From: Elusimicrobia bacterium GWA2_56_46
GTDB lineage: Bacteria > Elusimicrobiota > Elusimicrobia > Elusimicrobiales > UBA9959
DNA length: 64,000 nt
Direction: 5' to 3'
Assembly: GCA_001799575.1 (NCBI GenBank)
Contig: MGTT01000019.1
Coordinates: forward strand, 25,061 to 89,060
Shown: positions 1-8,417 of the stretch, piece after piece
Position numbering within the stretch: position 1 is the first letter of the stretch
How the letters are laid out: each line of letters starts with the position of its first letter
Position numbers and translations under genes: made by a program
The notes under the pieces: model-generated
Seen by the model: only the letters and a program-made list of their open reading frames with translations
The model's database searches: none
What the model was told of the DNA's origin: nothing

Positions 1-1
1 G

Positions 2-67
2 CGGCCGGAGATCATGCGGGACGGATTCTCCTTTTTCTGGAACCGGCGCAAAAAGCAGCGCCCGTGA
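2..67 (+). CDS. C-terminal end of an upstream gene (partial)
   Basis: An open frame enters from the left edge and ends at the TGA at 65-67. Only the last 21 residues are visible, rich in Arg/Lys and ending RRKKQRP. The stop overlaps the GTG start of the next gene (GTGA), the junction style used throughout this region, so it is probably the preceding gene of the same operon. The fragment is too short to assign a family. Confidence 0.6.
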   Translation, partial: RPEIMRDGFSFFWNRRKKQRP

Positions 68-711
68 AGATTCGTACTTGGATGAAGGGAAAAATGGAGC
101 AGCGTGCCGATCCGAGGCGGATTTTAAAGATACCCTGGATATACCGGTTTTTCCAGGAAGTTATAGGGGGAGACGCTCTCCGCCGCCGTTTTATCAACGA
201 GTATGTGCGAGCCAGAAAAGGGGACAAAGTCGTCGATATCGGATGCGGCCCGGCTCAATATCTCTTATGGCTTCCGTCTGTGGAGTACATAGGAATTGAC
301 ACGGATGAAACCTATATCAACGCGGCGCGTAAAAAATACGGAGGCCGGGGAGTCTTTTTAGTTGGAAGTTCCGAAACATTATTCGACGATCATAGATTTT
401 TAAATGCCGATACGGTGATCTGCTCCGGCGTATTGCACCACCTGGATGACGAGGAGGTTGTCCGTCTCCTGAAGTTCGCCCATAAGATCCTGAAAACAGG
501 GGGAAGACTGGTTTCCATAGACAGCTGCTGGGTGCGGAATCAGGGTATCCTTGCGAAATGGATCATGTCCAAAGATCGTGGCGGCAATATCCGCACGGAG
601 GAGCATTACCGGGAACTGGCTGAACGTGTATTCCCCAGCGTAAAAACCACCATAAATTTAACGCCTATGAGAATCCCGACGACCTGTGTCATCATGGAAT
701 GCGCGAAATGA
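64..711 (+). CDS. Class I SAM-dependent methyltransferase
   Basis: The protein has 215 residues. Motif I of the Rossmann-type methyltransferase fold is VVDIGCGP at about residues 56-63, followed by the acidic strand-2 end GIDT (about 77-80) that would bind the ribose of SAM, and a GVLHHLDD block near residue 121 typical of the Methyltransf_11/25 families. I chose the GTG at 64 because it overlaps the upstream stop as GTGA; an internal ATG at 94 is an alternative. It overlaps the next gene by 4 bases, so the two are probably translationally coupled. The substrate is unknown; the glycan context suggests a sugar or lipid-linked intermediate (inference). Confidence 0.85.
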   Translation: MKIRTWMKGKMEQRADPRRILKIPWIYRFFQEVIGGDALRRRFINEYVRARKGDKVVDIGCGPAQYLLWLPSVEYIGIDTDETYINAARKKYGGRGVFLVGSSETLFDDHRFLNADTVICSGVLHHLDDEEVVRLLKFAHKILKTGGRLVSIDSCWVRNQGILAKWIMSKDRGGNIRTEEHYRELAERVFPSVKTTINLTPMRIPTTCVIMECAK

Positions 712-2078
712 AAATAATCCTGATGAAGCCCCTGTATACGTCCAGGGAAGCGGAGTTTTGCGATATCGGGCTTGGTTATCTGGCTTCCGGGCTGATGCGC
801 GGCGGACACGATGTTAAACTGTTTCTGCGATTCCGTTCCGAGGATGAATTCAGGGCTGTTCTTGCCGCGGAAAAGCCGGATATGGTCGGGATCAAGGTTT
901 TGACGGTGAATGTGGGCGCGGTGGCGAAAACGATCAAGATAGTGCGCGAAAACAGCAAAGCCGTGATCGTTATCGGTGGTCCGCATGTCAGCGGCGACCC
1001 TTCCGGGGTGCTGGAGTATGTCCCCGCGGATTACGCGATGAGTTCGGAGGCCGATCTGGCGTTCGTGGAATTAGCGAGGCTGCTGTCCGCGGGCGCGCTT
1101 ACGGACGGGCGAAAGTCCCTGCCGGGTTTGATCTACCGGGAGGCCGGCGTGATCCGGGCTAATCCCCCGGAGGTCATCAACGATCTGGACGCGCTTCCTT
1201 TTCCCGCCTGGGAATTGATGCCTCCGGGCAGTCTTCCTTCGCTGGTTTTCAAACGGTTCCCGGCTGCCGGCATCATAGCGACAAGGGGTTGCAGCAACAG
1301 ATGTTCGTTCTGCGCCGAGTCGTGCAAAAAGCTGCGCTTTCGCGGCGTTGAGAGCGTGATCGCGGAGATAAAATATCTGGTTTCCCGCTTCAATGTGCGC
1401 GAGATCCAGTTTCTGGACAGTAACTTTACCGCAAAAAAAGAATATATCGTAGCGTTGTGCCGGGCTATACTGGATAGCGGGCTCTCCCTCGCCTTTTGCG
1501 CTCCTAACGGCGGCCGGCTGGAGCACATTGATGAAGAAGTGTGCGGGCTTCTGGAGCGTATAGGATTTTACCGTATAAACATCGGCATAGAATCCGGAGA
1601 TCCGGCGATCCTGCGCGCGGTGCGGAAAGATCTGGATCTTTCCCTGGTGGATGAAAAGGTAAGGCTTTTGCGCAGGCACGGTATCCAGACAGTCGGTAAT
1701 TTCATGCTTGGCTTTCCGGGGGAGACCCGGCTGCAGATGCGCAAAACTCTTGATTTGGCCTTGTCCCTCGATCTTACCGCCGCCAATTTTTCCATATACG
1801 CGCCGATGCCGGGGACGAAACTATACGACGATCTGGTAAGCGGAGAAAAGATCCCGCGCGGCCGCGACTTCCAAAACTATAACTTTGTTTCCTATGAAAA
1901 CAGTCTTTCGGAAATGTCTCCAGGCGAGCTGAGAAAATTCCGTAACTATTGTGTGACCGCTTTTATCCTGCGCTGGAGGACTTTAAAGACCATCGCCGAA
2001 CTGATAAAAAGCGGCATCGCGTGGAACAGCCTCGTTCAGCGCATATACTGGATGTATATTTCAAAATTGATAAGATAA
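708..2078 (+). CDS. B12-binding-domain radical SAM protein
   Basis: The protein has 456 residues. An N-terminal cobalamin-binding-like domain (about 1-130, with VIGGPHVSGDP) is followed by a radical SAM core with the CxxxCxxC cluster in RGCSNRCSFC at about residues 194-201. The three Cys would ligate the [4Fe-4S] cluster that cleaves SAM. This architecture is that of the BchE/P-methylase-like family, which performs methylations and rearrangements at unactivated carbons. The ATG at 708 gives a 4-base ATGA overlap with the upstream methyltransferase; an in-frame ATG at 699 also exists. The canonical DxHxxG cobalamin motif is not obvious, as in many members. Substrate unknown. Confidence 0.9.
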   Translation: MKIILMKPLYTSREAEFCDIGLGYLASGLMRGGHDVKLFLRFRSEDEFRAVLAAEKPDMVGIKVLTVNVGAVAKTIKIVRENSKAVIVIGGPHVSGDPSGVLEYVPADYAMSSEADLAFVELARLLSAGALTDGRKSLPGLIYREAGVIRANPPEVINDLDALPFPAWELMPPGSLPSLVFKRFPAAGIIATRGCSNRCSFCAESCKKLRFRGVESVIAEIKYLVSRFNVREIQFLDSNFTAKKEYIVALCRAILDSGLSLAFCAPNGGRLEHIDEEVCGLLERIGFYRINIGIESGDPAILRAVRKDLDLSLVDEKVRLLRRHGIQTVGNFMLGFPGETRLQMRKTLDLALSLDLTAANFSIYAPMPGTKLYDDLVSGEKIPRGRDFQNYNFVSYENSLSEMSPGELRKFRNYCVTAFILRWRTLKTIAELIKSGIAWNSLVQRIYWMYISKLIR

Positions 2079-2116
2079 CACGGCATTTTTAGGGCACGGC
2101 GCGGAAGGAGGCGGGC

Positions 2117-2572
2117 ATGAGGCTGATGGGGCATGCGGCGGCGGGGGCCGGGTTGGGCGCTTTGGTGTATCAGGCGACGGCGGATTGGCGGCTGGCGGGG
2201 GTCGCGGCGGGGACGGAGGTCTTTGTGGATCTTGATCACGTTCTTGAGCACCTTTTCCGCAGCGACCGCCCTTTGTGCCTTAAAACATTCTTTTCCCGGC
2301 GCAATTCCCTGGACTGGCCTAAAATGGTTTTTATATTCCATGCCTATGAATGGGTTGTTCTTCTGGCGGTCGCGGCCGCATATTTCGCTTCCCCGCTATT
2401 GTGGGCCGCCGCTTTGGGCGCGGTCGTTCATCTTTTTCTTGACGAAATAGGCAACAGGCGTTTTATTTATCCCGGCTATTTCGCTTTGGGATTTTATTTT
2501 TTCAGTTACCGTTTGTTCAGGGGCTTCCGTGTTGAAAAGCTGATCCGCGAAGCCGGCGGGGATCGCCAATGA
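2117..2572 (+). CDS. Small membrane protein, possibly YdjM-like metal-dependent hydrolase
   Basis: The protein has 151 residues with about three or four hydrophobic segments. Conserved-looking polar groups are placed as in YdjM/DUF457 membrane hydrolases: an N-terminal His in MGHAAAG, a DLDHVLEH motif near residue 40, HAYEW near 77 and HLFLDE near 110. These could form a metal site at the membrane face. The start is supported by GGAGG about 8 bases upstream of the ATG. It overlaps the next methyltransferase by 4 bases. Family assignment is tentative; an uncharacterised integral membrane protein is the fallback. Confidence 0.6.
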   Translation: MRLMGHAAAGAGLGALVYQATADWRLAGVAAGTEVFVDLDHVLEHLFRSDRPLCLKTFFSRRNSLDWPKMVFIFHAYEWVVLLAVAAAYFASPLLWAAALGAVVHLFLDEIGNRRFIYPGYFALGFYFFSYRLFRGFRVEKLIREAGGDRQ

Positions 2573-3285
2573 CCGGGTTAAAGAAAAATGTGTCGGTGTT
2601 CGATGCCGATGCCCGTGAAAATACCGGTTACCGTTATACGACCGGGGCGTCTTTTTCGTCCACTGTCGCGAACCGGAGGATGACCGAGGCGACGCTGCAA
2701 TGGATCGGAGAAGATTGCAGGAGCGTCCTCGACGCCGGCTGCGGCGATGGGACTTACGCGAACGATATCCGCCTGGCCAGACCCCGATTGGAGATTACCG
2801 GGGTGGATCCGGCCGCCGGCGCGATAGAGGCCGCCAGAAAACGCTACCCCGGCATCACGTTTTTTGTGGGCGATATTCTCCGGCCCGGGACATTCACGGG
2901 GAAGCGTTTCGATCTGGTCATAATGCGCGGCGTTTTGCACCATCTCTCCGATCCGGCGGCCGCGCTCCGGCACTGCGCCGGGCTGGCTGACAGGATCCTG
3001 ATAATAGAGCCTAACGGAAACAATCCGATCCTGAAAGCGATAGAACAACTGTCCAGTTACCACCGTGAACATGAGGAACGATCATTCCCCCCGCGGCTTC
3101 TGCGGCGCTGGTGCCGTGAGGCCGGGTTAGACGTTGCGGCGCTGGACTTCATCGGTTTCGTGCCTTTTTTCTTCCCGACGCTTCCGGCAAAGATAATTTA
3201 TTTTTTTCAGCCCTTTTTGGAGAGAGTACCGCTGGTGGGCAGATTCTTCGGCGCGCAGACGGTCATTCTTTGCCGGAAAAAGTGA
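2569..3285 (+). CDS. Class I SAM-dependent methyltransferase
   Basis: The protein has 238 residues. Motif I is VLDAGCGDGTY at about residues 53-63, the strand-2 acid is in GVDPA near 79, and MRGVLHHLSDP lies near residue 124. The C-terminal part contains a hydrophobic stretch (FVPFFFPTLPAKIIYFF) that could associate with the membrane. It is the last gene of the first operon and overlaps the upstream gene by ATGA. It is related in layout to the first methyltransferase of the window, suggesting successive methylation of one glycan or lipid product (inference). Confidence 0.85.
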   Translation: MTGLKKNVSVFDADARENTGYRYTTGASFSSTVANRRMTEATLQWIGEDCRSVLDAGCGDGTYANDIRLARPRLEITGVDPAAGAIEAARKRYPGITFFVGDILRPGTFTGKRFDLVIMRGVLHHLSDPAAALRHCAGLADRILIIEPNGNNPILKAIEQLSSYHREHEERSFPPRLLRRWCREAGLDVAALDFIGFVPFFFPTLPAKIIYFFQPFLERVPLVGRFFGAQTVILCRKK

Positions 3286-3306
3286 GGCTCAATGGCCCGA
3301 AAATCA

Positions 3307-3334
3307 CCTGAAAAATTCAACTGAGTTTTTCAGG
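3307..3334. terminator. Hairpin between convergent genes
   Basis: A 9-base perfect inverted repeat (CCTGAAAAA / TTTTTCAGG) with a 10-base loop lies between the methyltransferase and the convergent GT-C gene. The arms carry A and T runs, so it could work in both directions. The stem is AT-rich and weak for a factor-independent terminator. Confidence 0.5.
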
Positions 3335-4702
3335 CTAATGGAACCTTTGCGCGATGTCCGCATGCTTTTCCAGTATCTGTACTACGAAATTGGCGTAAAG
3401 CAGCAGCGTCATCGCCGCGGCGGCGGTCAGTCTGCCGGAGACGCCGGCCATATCCGACCTCCTGAGCCTGGAGATCATTTCCGGCGCCAGATAAAAACCG
3501 TAGGAGGCCAGGATTATAATGAACGGCACCAGCTGGAACCTCATGCGCCCGCTGGCGAAAAAAAGCGTGGCGAACACCAGCGTATTAAGGCATATTGTGA
3601 TGGTGGAAATAACCGCGCTTCTGTTTTTCAGGGAAAAGACCGCGCCTAAAAAGCAGGCCGGCAGCAGCAGGAAATGCGTGAGGATGCTCAGGAAGAAGAA
3701 AGTTTTCTTCAGAGGATAAGGTCCGTTGTTCATATCAAAATGGGTCCGGAGTGACCAGTATTTGGATAGTTTAAGGAAAAAAAGCTGCGCCTCCCGTGCC
3801 GGGTGGTTTACCGCGTAATCCACCGCCAGCTTAAACGCCACCTGGCTCGCCTTAAGCCCTGAGAGGGATTTGTCGGTGTACCACTTACCGTAATCCTTAT
3901 CCACGAAGTAGAAATCGGCGCCGCCGGTGGCCGACGGGTTGTGGCCGATGAATATAGAGGGCCCGTCGTGCGGAGCTAGAAGTACAAAGCCGCCGTATTC
4001 ATAATAATTCCTCACGGTCCACGGCGAGATGACGAGAAAGGTAAATAGAGCGAATTTCGCCGCCGCCCAAGCGGCCTTTTTTTTGTCCGTTTTTGGGGCC
4101 GGCGGCCTTTGGGACGGCGCCGCCGCGGAGCTGTCGTACATGAGGAAGATCCAGAGCAGCAGCGCGGGAAAAGTTATCAGGTATATGCCTTTCGTAAGGC
4201 AGGCCATCCCGAAAATGGCTCCGGTAAGCACGGGGGATCTCTTCAACAGAATGAGGTAAACCACCGCGCACAACAGAAAAAGACCGAGAGTCTCGGACAT
4301 CAAAACGCCGGAGAACCAGATCATATCCACATAAAAACAGGAGATGAAAAGCGCGATGATGCCCGCCGTCTTGTTGAAAGTTTCTTTTGCCGTCAGATAT
4401 ATCAGGAGACAAGTGAGTGAGGAGAGTACGGATTGCGCGGTATAGAGCGGCATATAGCCGTCGCCGAAAACGAAAGTTACGGCCGCAAGCAGCAGCGGAT
4501 AGGCGGGAGGGTATTCCGCCGGGTATTTCGCGTGATGCAGGATCGCCAGGCGGGCGCTGTCGTAGGTGGCCATATCGGTCCATGGCGCTACGCCCGCGGC
4601 AAGCCACGAGTAGATTATTCTGGCGGCCAGCCCGGCCGACAAAACAAGAAGCACACAGCGCGTTTCCCGGTTATCCCAGTCTAAAAATATCTTCAGGTTC
4701 AT
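3335..4702 (-). CDS. GT-C membrane glycosyltransferase (PMT/ArnT-like, GT39 type)
   Basis: The protein has 455 residues with about ten to eleven membrane segments. After the first segment comes a loop with acidic residues (PWTDMATYD, about 40-48) and YPAEYPPAYPLLL, the arrangement of ArnT/PMT proteins in which the first periplasmic loop holds the catalytic Asp. Such enzymes transfer a sugar from a polyprenyl-phosphate donor to an acceptor outside the inner membrane. The start has GGAGAG a few bases upstream. It is divergent from a DPM1-like GT2 at 4884, which could make its donor. Acceptor unknown. Confidence 0.75.
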   Translation of the reverse strand: MNLKIFLDWDNRETRCVLLVLSAGLAARIIYSWLAAGVAPWTDMATYDSARLAILHHAKYPAEYPPAYPLLLAAVTFVFGDGYMPLYTAQSVLSSLTCLLIYLTAKETFNKTAGIIALFISCFYVDMIWFSGVLMSETLGLFLLCAVVYLILLKRSPVLTGAIFGMACLTKGIYLITFPALLLWIFLMYDSSAAAPSQRPPAPKTDKKKAAWAAAKFALFTFLVISPWTVRNYYEYGGFVLLAPHDGPSIFIGHNPSATGGADFYFVDKDYGKWYTDKSLSGLKASQVAFKLAVDYAVNHPAREAQLFFLKLSKYWSLRTHFDMNNGPYPLKKTFFFLSILTHFLLLPACFLGAVFSLKNRSAVISTITICLNTLVFATLFFASGRMRFQLVPFIIILASYGFYLAPEMISRLRRSDMAGVSGRLTAAAAMTLLLYANFVVQILEKHADIAQRFH

Positions 4703-4845
4703 GTATCTCTCCGGAGTTCGGTCTGCGTATGCATCCCCGCAAAACCTGCCGAAAAATAATCGTTATTATACCTTTTTCTTAGTAATGGCCAGGCTCTCGT
4801 AGTTGTGGCGCCAGTTTAGGCCTGCCCCGGCGTCCGGCGGTCAAT

Positions 4846-4875
4846 TTGCTTGAAGCGCAGGAATTAAGATACGAT
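4846..4875 (+). promoter_or_regulatory. Probable sigma-70 promoter giving a leaderless transcript
   Basis: TTGCTT (4846-4851), an 18-base spacer and TACGAT (4870-4875). The -10 box ends 8 bases before the ATG of the GT2 gene and no Shine-Dalgarno sequence lies between, so the start codon would be at or next to the transcription start. Confidence 0.4.
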
Positions 4876-4883
4876 AGTGAACA

Positions 4884-5573
4884 ATGAAACTGACAGTTGT
4901 TGTAACCGTCTATAATGAGAAGAACACGATACTTAAGGCCATCGAAGAGGCCGCCAAAATTTCCATAGAGAAAGAGATAATCGTAATAGACAACTGTTCC
5001 ACCGATGGGACGCGCGAACTTTTGAGCGATTTGTCCGATAAAACCATAAAAGTGGTTTTTCAGCCGGCCAACTACGGCTACGGTATGTCGGTAATAACCG
5101 GGATGATGCTGGCCCGCGGGGAGTACATATTCGTGCATAATTCGGATCTGGAGTATCCGCCTGACTGCGTATACGGAATGCTGGAACTGGCTGAGAAAGA
5201 AGGCTTGGATGCTGTTTTCGGTTCAAGATTGCTTGCGCGGGGCCGAGAATCCGTTTTTAAGATCCTCCTGGAAAGGCCCTTTTACCTGGGAACGCTTATC
5301 ACCACGTCCATGGCCAATATTTTCTACAACAGGGATTTTACGGACGTGATCGGCAACAGGCTGTACAGGACGGCTTCTCTGAAAAGGGTGGCCCCGGAAA
5401 TATCCGGCATCGGTTTCGATTTTGAAGTGATAAGCAAGCTCTGTAAGTACGGCTTTAAGGTGAGGGAATGGCCCGTGGAATATCATCCCCGCACGGCGGG
5501 CAAGAAGGTAAAGGCCTATGATATCATCCCCGCCGTGCTGACTATGGTTAAAATAAAGTTCTTCCGGAAATAA
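4884..5573 (+). CDS. GT2 family glycosyltransferase (polyprenyl-phosphate sugar synthase-like)
   Basis: The protein has 229 residues and a single GT-A domain. It begins LTVVVTVYNEKNTI, has IVIDNCSTDGT near residue 37 for nucleotide-sugar binding and a DxD-type NSDLEYPPD near residue 87, as in dolichyl-phosphate mannose synthase-like enzymes. There is no C-terminal membrane domain. It probably charges a polyprenyl phosphate with a sugar on the cytoplasmic face. It stands alone and is divergent from a GT-C transferase. No Shine-Dalgarno is visible; the start follows a -10 box closely. Confidence 0.85.
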   Translation: MKLTVVVTVYNEKNTILKAIEEAAKISIEKEIIVIDNCSTDGTRELLSDLSDKTIKVVFQPANYGYGMSVITGMMLARGEYIFVHNSDLEYPPDCVYGMLELAEKEGLDAVFGSRLLARGRESVFKILLERPFYLGTLITTSMANIFYNRDFTDVIGNRLYRTASLKRVAPEISGIGFDFEVISKLCKYGFKVREWPVEYHPRTAGKKVKAYDIIPAVLTMVKIKFFRK

Positions 5574-5711
5574 CACTTACCTCCGTGGTCTTTCCTGGGC
5601 GGATGTCCGTCCGGACGCGGGGTGATTTTATTTAAGCCGGCTTATCCAGGCATTTGGGGCGGCGCCGGAGGTGGATAGCGGACGGTAAAATTTTGTTTAA
5701 TTGAAGAAACT

Positions 5712-6524
5712 ATGGATAACGGGGTATGCGGCATAGCGCCTTACGAGATCAGGAAGATCATCCTTGAGCAGTCAAAACGCGCGAACGTGGGGCATATCGG
5801 TTCCGCCCTTTCCGTGGCCGACATCATAGCTGCGCTTTACGGCGGGGCGATGAAGACGGCGAAAGATAAGGATCCGGAGCGCGACCGCTTTGTGCTTTCC
5901 AAGGGCCACGCGGCGCTCGCGCTTTATGCCGCTTTATATCTGAAAGGCTATATCTCGCGCAAGGAGCTGGATACTTTCTGCGGGGAGGGTTCCCGCCTGG
6001 GAGTGCATCCCGAGAGCTGTCTCTCTTGCGTGGATTTTTCCACCGGTTCGCTCGGGCAGGGGCTCTCCATGGCTGCCGGAGCGGCCCTGGCGGCCCGGCT
6101 TCAGAATTCTCCGCGCCGCGTTTTCGCGCTGCTGAGCGACGGCGAGTGCAACGAGGGCTCGGTCTGGGAGGCTGCGATGTTCGCGGCCCATCATAAGCTT
6201 TCCAATCTTATAGCGGTGTTGGATCTGAACGCCCAGCAGGCGTTCGGTTACACGGAGGACGTGCTTTCGCTGTCCCCCATGGCCGCGCGCTGGCGCGCGT
6301 TCAATTGGGACGTGCATGAGATAGACGGCCACGATATTAACGCCATACAGGCCCTTATCGGGCGGCTCAGCTCCGCGCCGGGATCCCGCCCGCATATTCT
6401 TGTGGCGCGTACGGTGTTCGGCAAAGGCGTGCCGTTCATGGAAAACAAAATAAAGTGGCATTACTGGCCGATGTCGGACGAGGAATACCGGCAGGCGCTG
6501 GATGCCGTCAGGGAGTCCGCATGA
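5712..6524 (+). CDS. Transketolase-like protein, N-terminal (TPP-binding) subunit
   Basis: The protein has 270 residues and covers only the pyrophosphate-binding half of transketolase. Signatures are GHIGSALSVADI near residue 22, SKGHAALALYA near residue 60 and the thiamine diphosphate motif SDGECNEGSVWEAA near residue 137. With the next gene it would rebuild the two-chain transketolase seen in many bacteria and archaea. It is the first gene of a seven-gene operon and overlaps the second subunit by ATGA. Placed among glycan genes, it may supply or modify an unusual sugar rather than serve the pentose phosphate pathway (inference). Confidence 0.9.
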   Translation: MDNGVCGIAPYEIRKIILEQSKRANVGHIGSALSVADIIAALYGGAMKTAKDKDPERDRFVLSKGHAALALYAALYLKGYISRKELDTFCGEGSRLGVHPESCLSCVDFSTGSLGQGLSMAAGAALAARLQNSPRRVFALLSDGECNEGSVWEAAMFAAHHKLSNLIAVLDLNAQQAFGYTEDVLSLSPMAARWRAFNWDVHEIDGHDINAIQALIGRLSSAPGSRPHILVARTVFGKGVPFMENKIKWHYWPMSDEEYRQALDAVRESA

Positions 6525-7447
6525 GAGGCGCGTTCGTCCGGACGCTGGTGGAACTGGCCGTTAAGGATCCGCGCATCCTTCTTTTGACCGGGGATATCGG
6601 CTACATGGCGCTGGAGCCGTTCGCGGAAAAATTCCCGGATCGTTTTTTTAACGTCGGTGTGGCGGAACAAAACATGGTGGGTCTGGCGACGGGACTCGCG
6701 GAAGCGGGCTTTATACCGTTCGTTTACTCCATTGCGACATTCGTTTCTCTGCGGCCGTATGAGTTCATACGCAACGGCCCCGCTCTCCACCGGCTGCCCG
6801 TGCGGATGGCGGGGGTAGGCGGCGGGTTCGAATACGGACATAACGGAATAACGCATCACGCGCTTGAGGATGTGGCCGTTATGCGGACGCAGCCGGGCAT
6901 CTCCGTTGTCGCGCCGGCCGACCACGAACAGACCGGTGCCGCTCTTCGCGCGACCTGGGATCTTCCCGGACCGGTCTACTATCGTCTTGGAAAAGACGAT
7001 AGGACCGTGGTTCCCGGGCTGAACGGCCGTTTTGAACGTGGCAGAGTCCAGCGGATAGGCGGGGGAGAAGATCTGCTCATTATCGCCCTGGGTGGCGTGG
7101 CGAAAGAGGCCGCTGCGGCGGCTGAGATTCTACGCGAAAAGGGTATTGCGGCCACCGTGGCGGTGGCGGCGGATATAAATCCGGCGCCGGCGGATGATAT
7201 CGCCGCTTTGGCGGGGGATTTTAAAACGGTAATGACGGTCGAGGCCCATTATATTTCCGGGGGGCTGGGCTCGCTGGTGGCCGAGATCATAGCTGAGCGC
7301 GGTTTGTCGTGCAAACTGACGCGCTGCGGCGTTAGACTTCAGCCGGATGGTTCTTCCGGCAGCCAGGAGTATCTGCACCGGCTTCACGGGCTGGACAGGG
7401 CGTCGCTGGCTGAAACCGCGTTCCGTTTGGTGGACGCGGGGGGCTAG
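6521..7447 (+). CDS. Transketolase-like protein, C-terminal subunit
   Basis: The protein has 308 residues when read from the ATG at 6521, which overlaps the stop of the first subunit (ATGA). It holds the pyrimidine-binding domain with VGVAEQNMVGLATGLAEAG (the Glu activates thiamine diphosphate), the EYGHNGITHHALEDVAVMR block, and a C-terminal transketolase domain from about residue 185. The partner subunit immediately upstream lacks these parts. An earlier in-frame start at 6455 lies inside the upstream gene and is less likely. Confidence 0.9.
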   Translation: MRGAFVRTLVELAVKDPRILLLTGDIGYMALEPFAEKFPDRFFNVGVAEQNMVGLATGLAEAGFIPFVYSIATFVSLRPYEFIRNGPALHRLPVRMAGVGGGFEYGHNGITHHALEDVAVMRTQPGISVVAPADHEQTGAALRATWDLPGPVYYRLGKDDRTVVPGLNGRFERGRVQRIGGGEDLLIIALGGVAKEAAAAAEILREKGIAATVAVAADINPAPADDIAALAGDFKTVMTVEAHYISGGLGSLVAEIIAERGLSCKLTRCGVRLQPDGSSGSQEYLHRLHGLDRASLAETAFRLVDAGG

Positions 7448-7457
7448 AAAAAACAAC

Positions 7458-8417
7458 ATGACGGATCTGGAAAGAAAAGGAAAGTTGAGCGCCATCATCG
7501 CGGTATACCGGGACGCTCCCGCCGTGCCCGTAATGTACCGGCGGCTGAAAGCGGTCTTTGAGAAACTCGGGGTCGAGCATGAGATAATTTTTGTAAATGA
7601 CAACAGCCCCGACAATGCCCGGGAAGTTCTGGCGGATCTTGCCGCCGGGGACAAAAGGCTTATCGTAGTAAACCACGCCAGGAATTTCGGTTCGCAAAAC
7701 GCCTTTACCAGCGGCATGCGCATAGCTACCGGGGACGCTGTCGTCCTGCTGGACGGAGATCTTCAGGATCCCCCCGAGCTCATTGAAGAATTTTACGGAA
7801 AGTGGAGGGAGGGCTACGACGTAGTTTATGGCGTCAGGGTGAAGCGGGAGGCTTCGCTGTTCATGCAGTGGTCCTACAAGTGTTTTTACTGGATCTTTCA
7901 CGCCATGTCCTATGTGCCGCTCCCGCTCGACGCCGGAGACTTTTCCCTGATCAGCCGCAGGGTGGTGGACGTGATCAACGGCCTGCCGGAAAACAACCGG
8001 TTCATCCGCGGGTTGAGGGCCTGGGCCGGATTCAGACAGACGGGAGTTCCTTATGTCAGGCCGGAGCGTCCGTTCGGCATTACGACGAACTCGCTTCTCA
8101 AGAATCTGGACTGGGCGCGGAAGGCGATCTTTTCGTTTTCCTATGTCCCGCTTGATTTTATCGTATGGCTGGCTTTTGTGACCGTTACCGGTTCTTTCGC
8201 GGCCATGATGTTCCAGTTCCTCTCGCGTCTCCTATATCCCGGCTTGGCTCCCCGGGGCTATACCACCCTGATCCTCCTGATCCTCTTTATGGGGGGGATC
8301 CAATTGCTCAGCCTGGGTATTATCGGTTCCTATCTCGCGCATATTTACGACGAAGTGAAGCGGCGCCCTTCGTATGTGGTCGAGAGTTATTTTAATTACC
8401 CCCCCGGATCATCCTAG
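7458..8417 (+). CDS. GT2 glycosyltransferase with C-terminal membrane anchor (GtrB/ArnC-like)
   Basis: The protein has 319 residues from the ATG at 7458. The GT-A domain begins LSAIIAVYRD, has NDNSPDNA near residue 50 and DGDLQDPPE near residue 98, the signature of undecaprenyl-phosphate glycosyltransferases such as GtrB and ArnC. Two hydrophobic segments follow near residues 230-255 and 265-290, also typical of that group. It would make an undecaprenyl-phosphate sugar for one of the GT-C transferases nearby. It lies 10 bases after the transketolase and abuts the next gene (TAGATG). Confidence 0.88.
   Translation: MTDLERKGKLSAIIAVYRDAPAVPVMYRRLKAVFEKLGVEHEIIFVNDNSPDNAREVLADLAAGDKRLIVVNHARNFGSQNAFTSGMRIATGDAVVLLDGDLQDPPELIEEFYGKWREGYDVVYGVRVKREASLFMQWSYKCFYWIFHAMSYVPLPLDAGDFSLISRRVVDVINGLPENNRFIRGLRAWAGFRQTGVPYVRPERPFGITTNSLLKNLDWARKAIFSFSYVPLDFIVWLAFVTVTGSFAAMMFQFLSRLLYPGLAPRGYTTLILLILFMGGIQLLSLGIIGSYLAHIYDEVKRRPSYVVESYFNYPPGSS

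Noticed and set aside
6820..6840. GGGTTCGAAT, like a tRNA T-loop
   Set aside because: It lies inside the transketolase gene in a conserved EYGHNG segment, with no acceptor stem or other arms around it.
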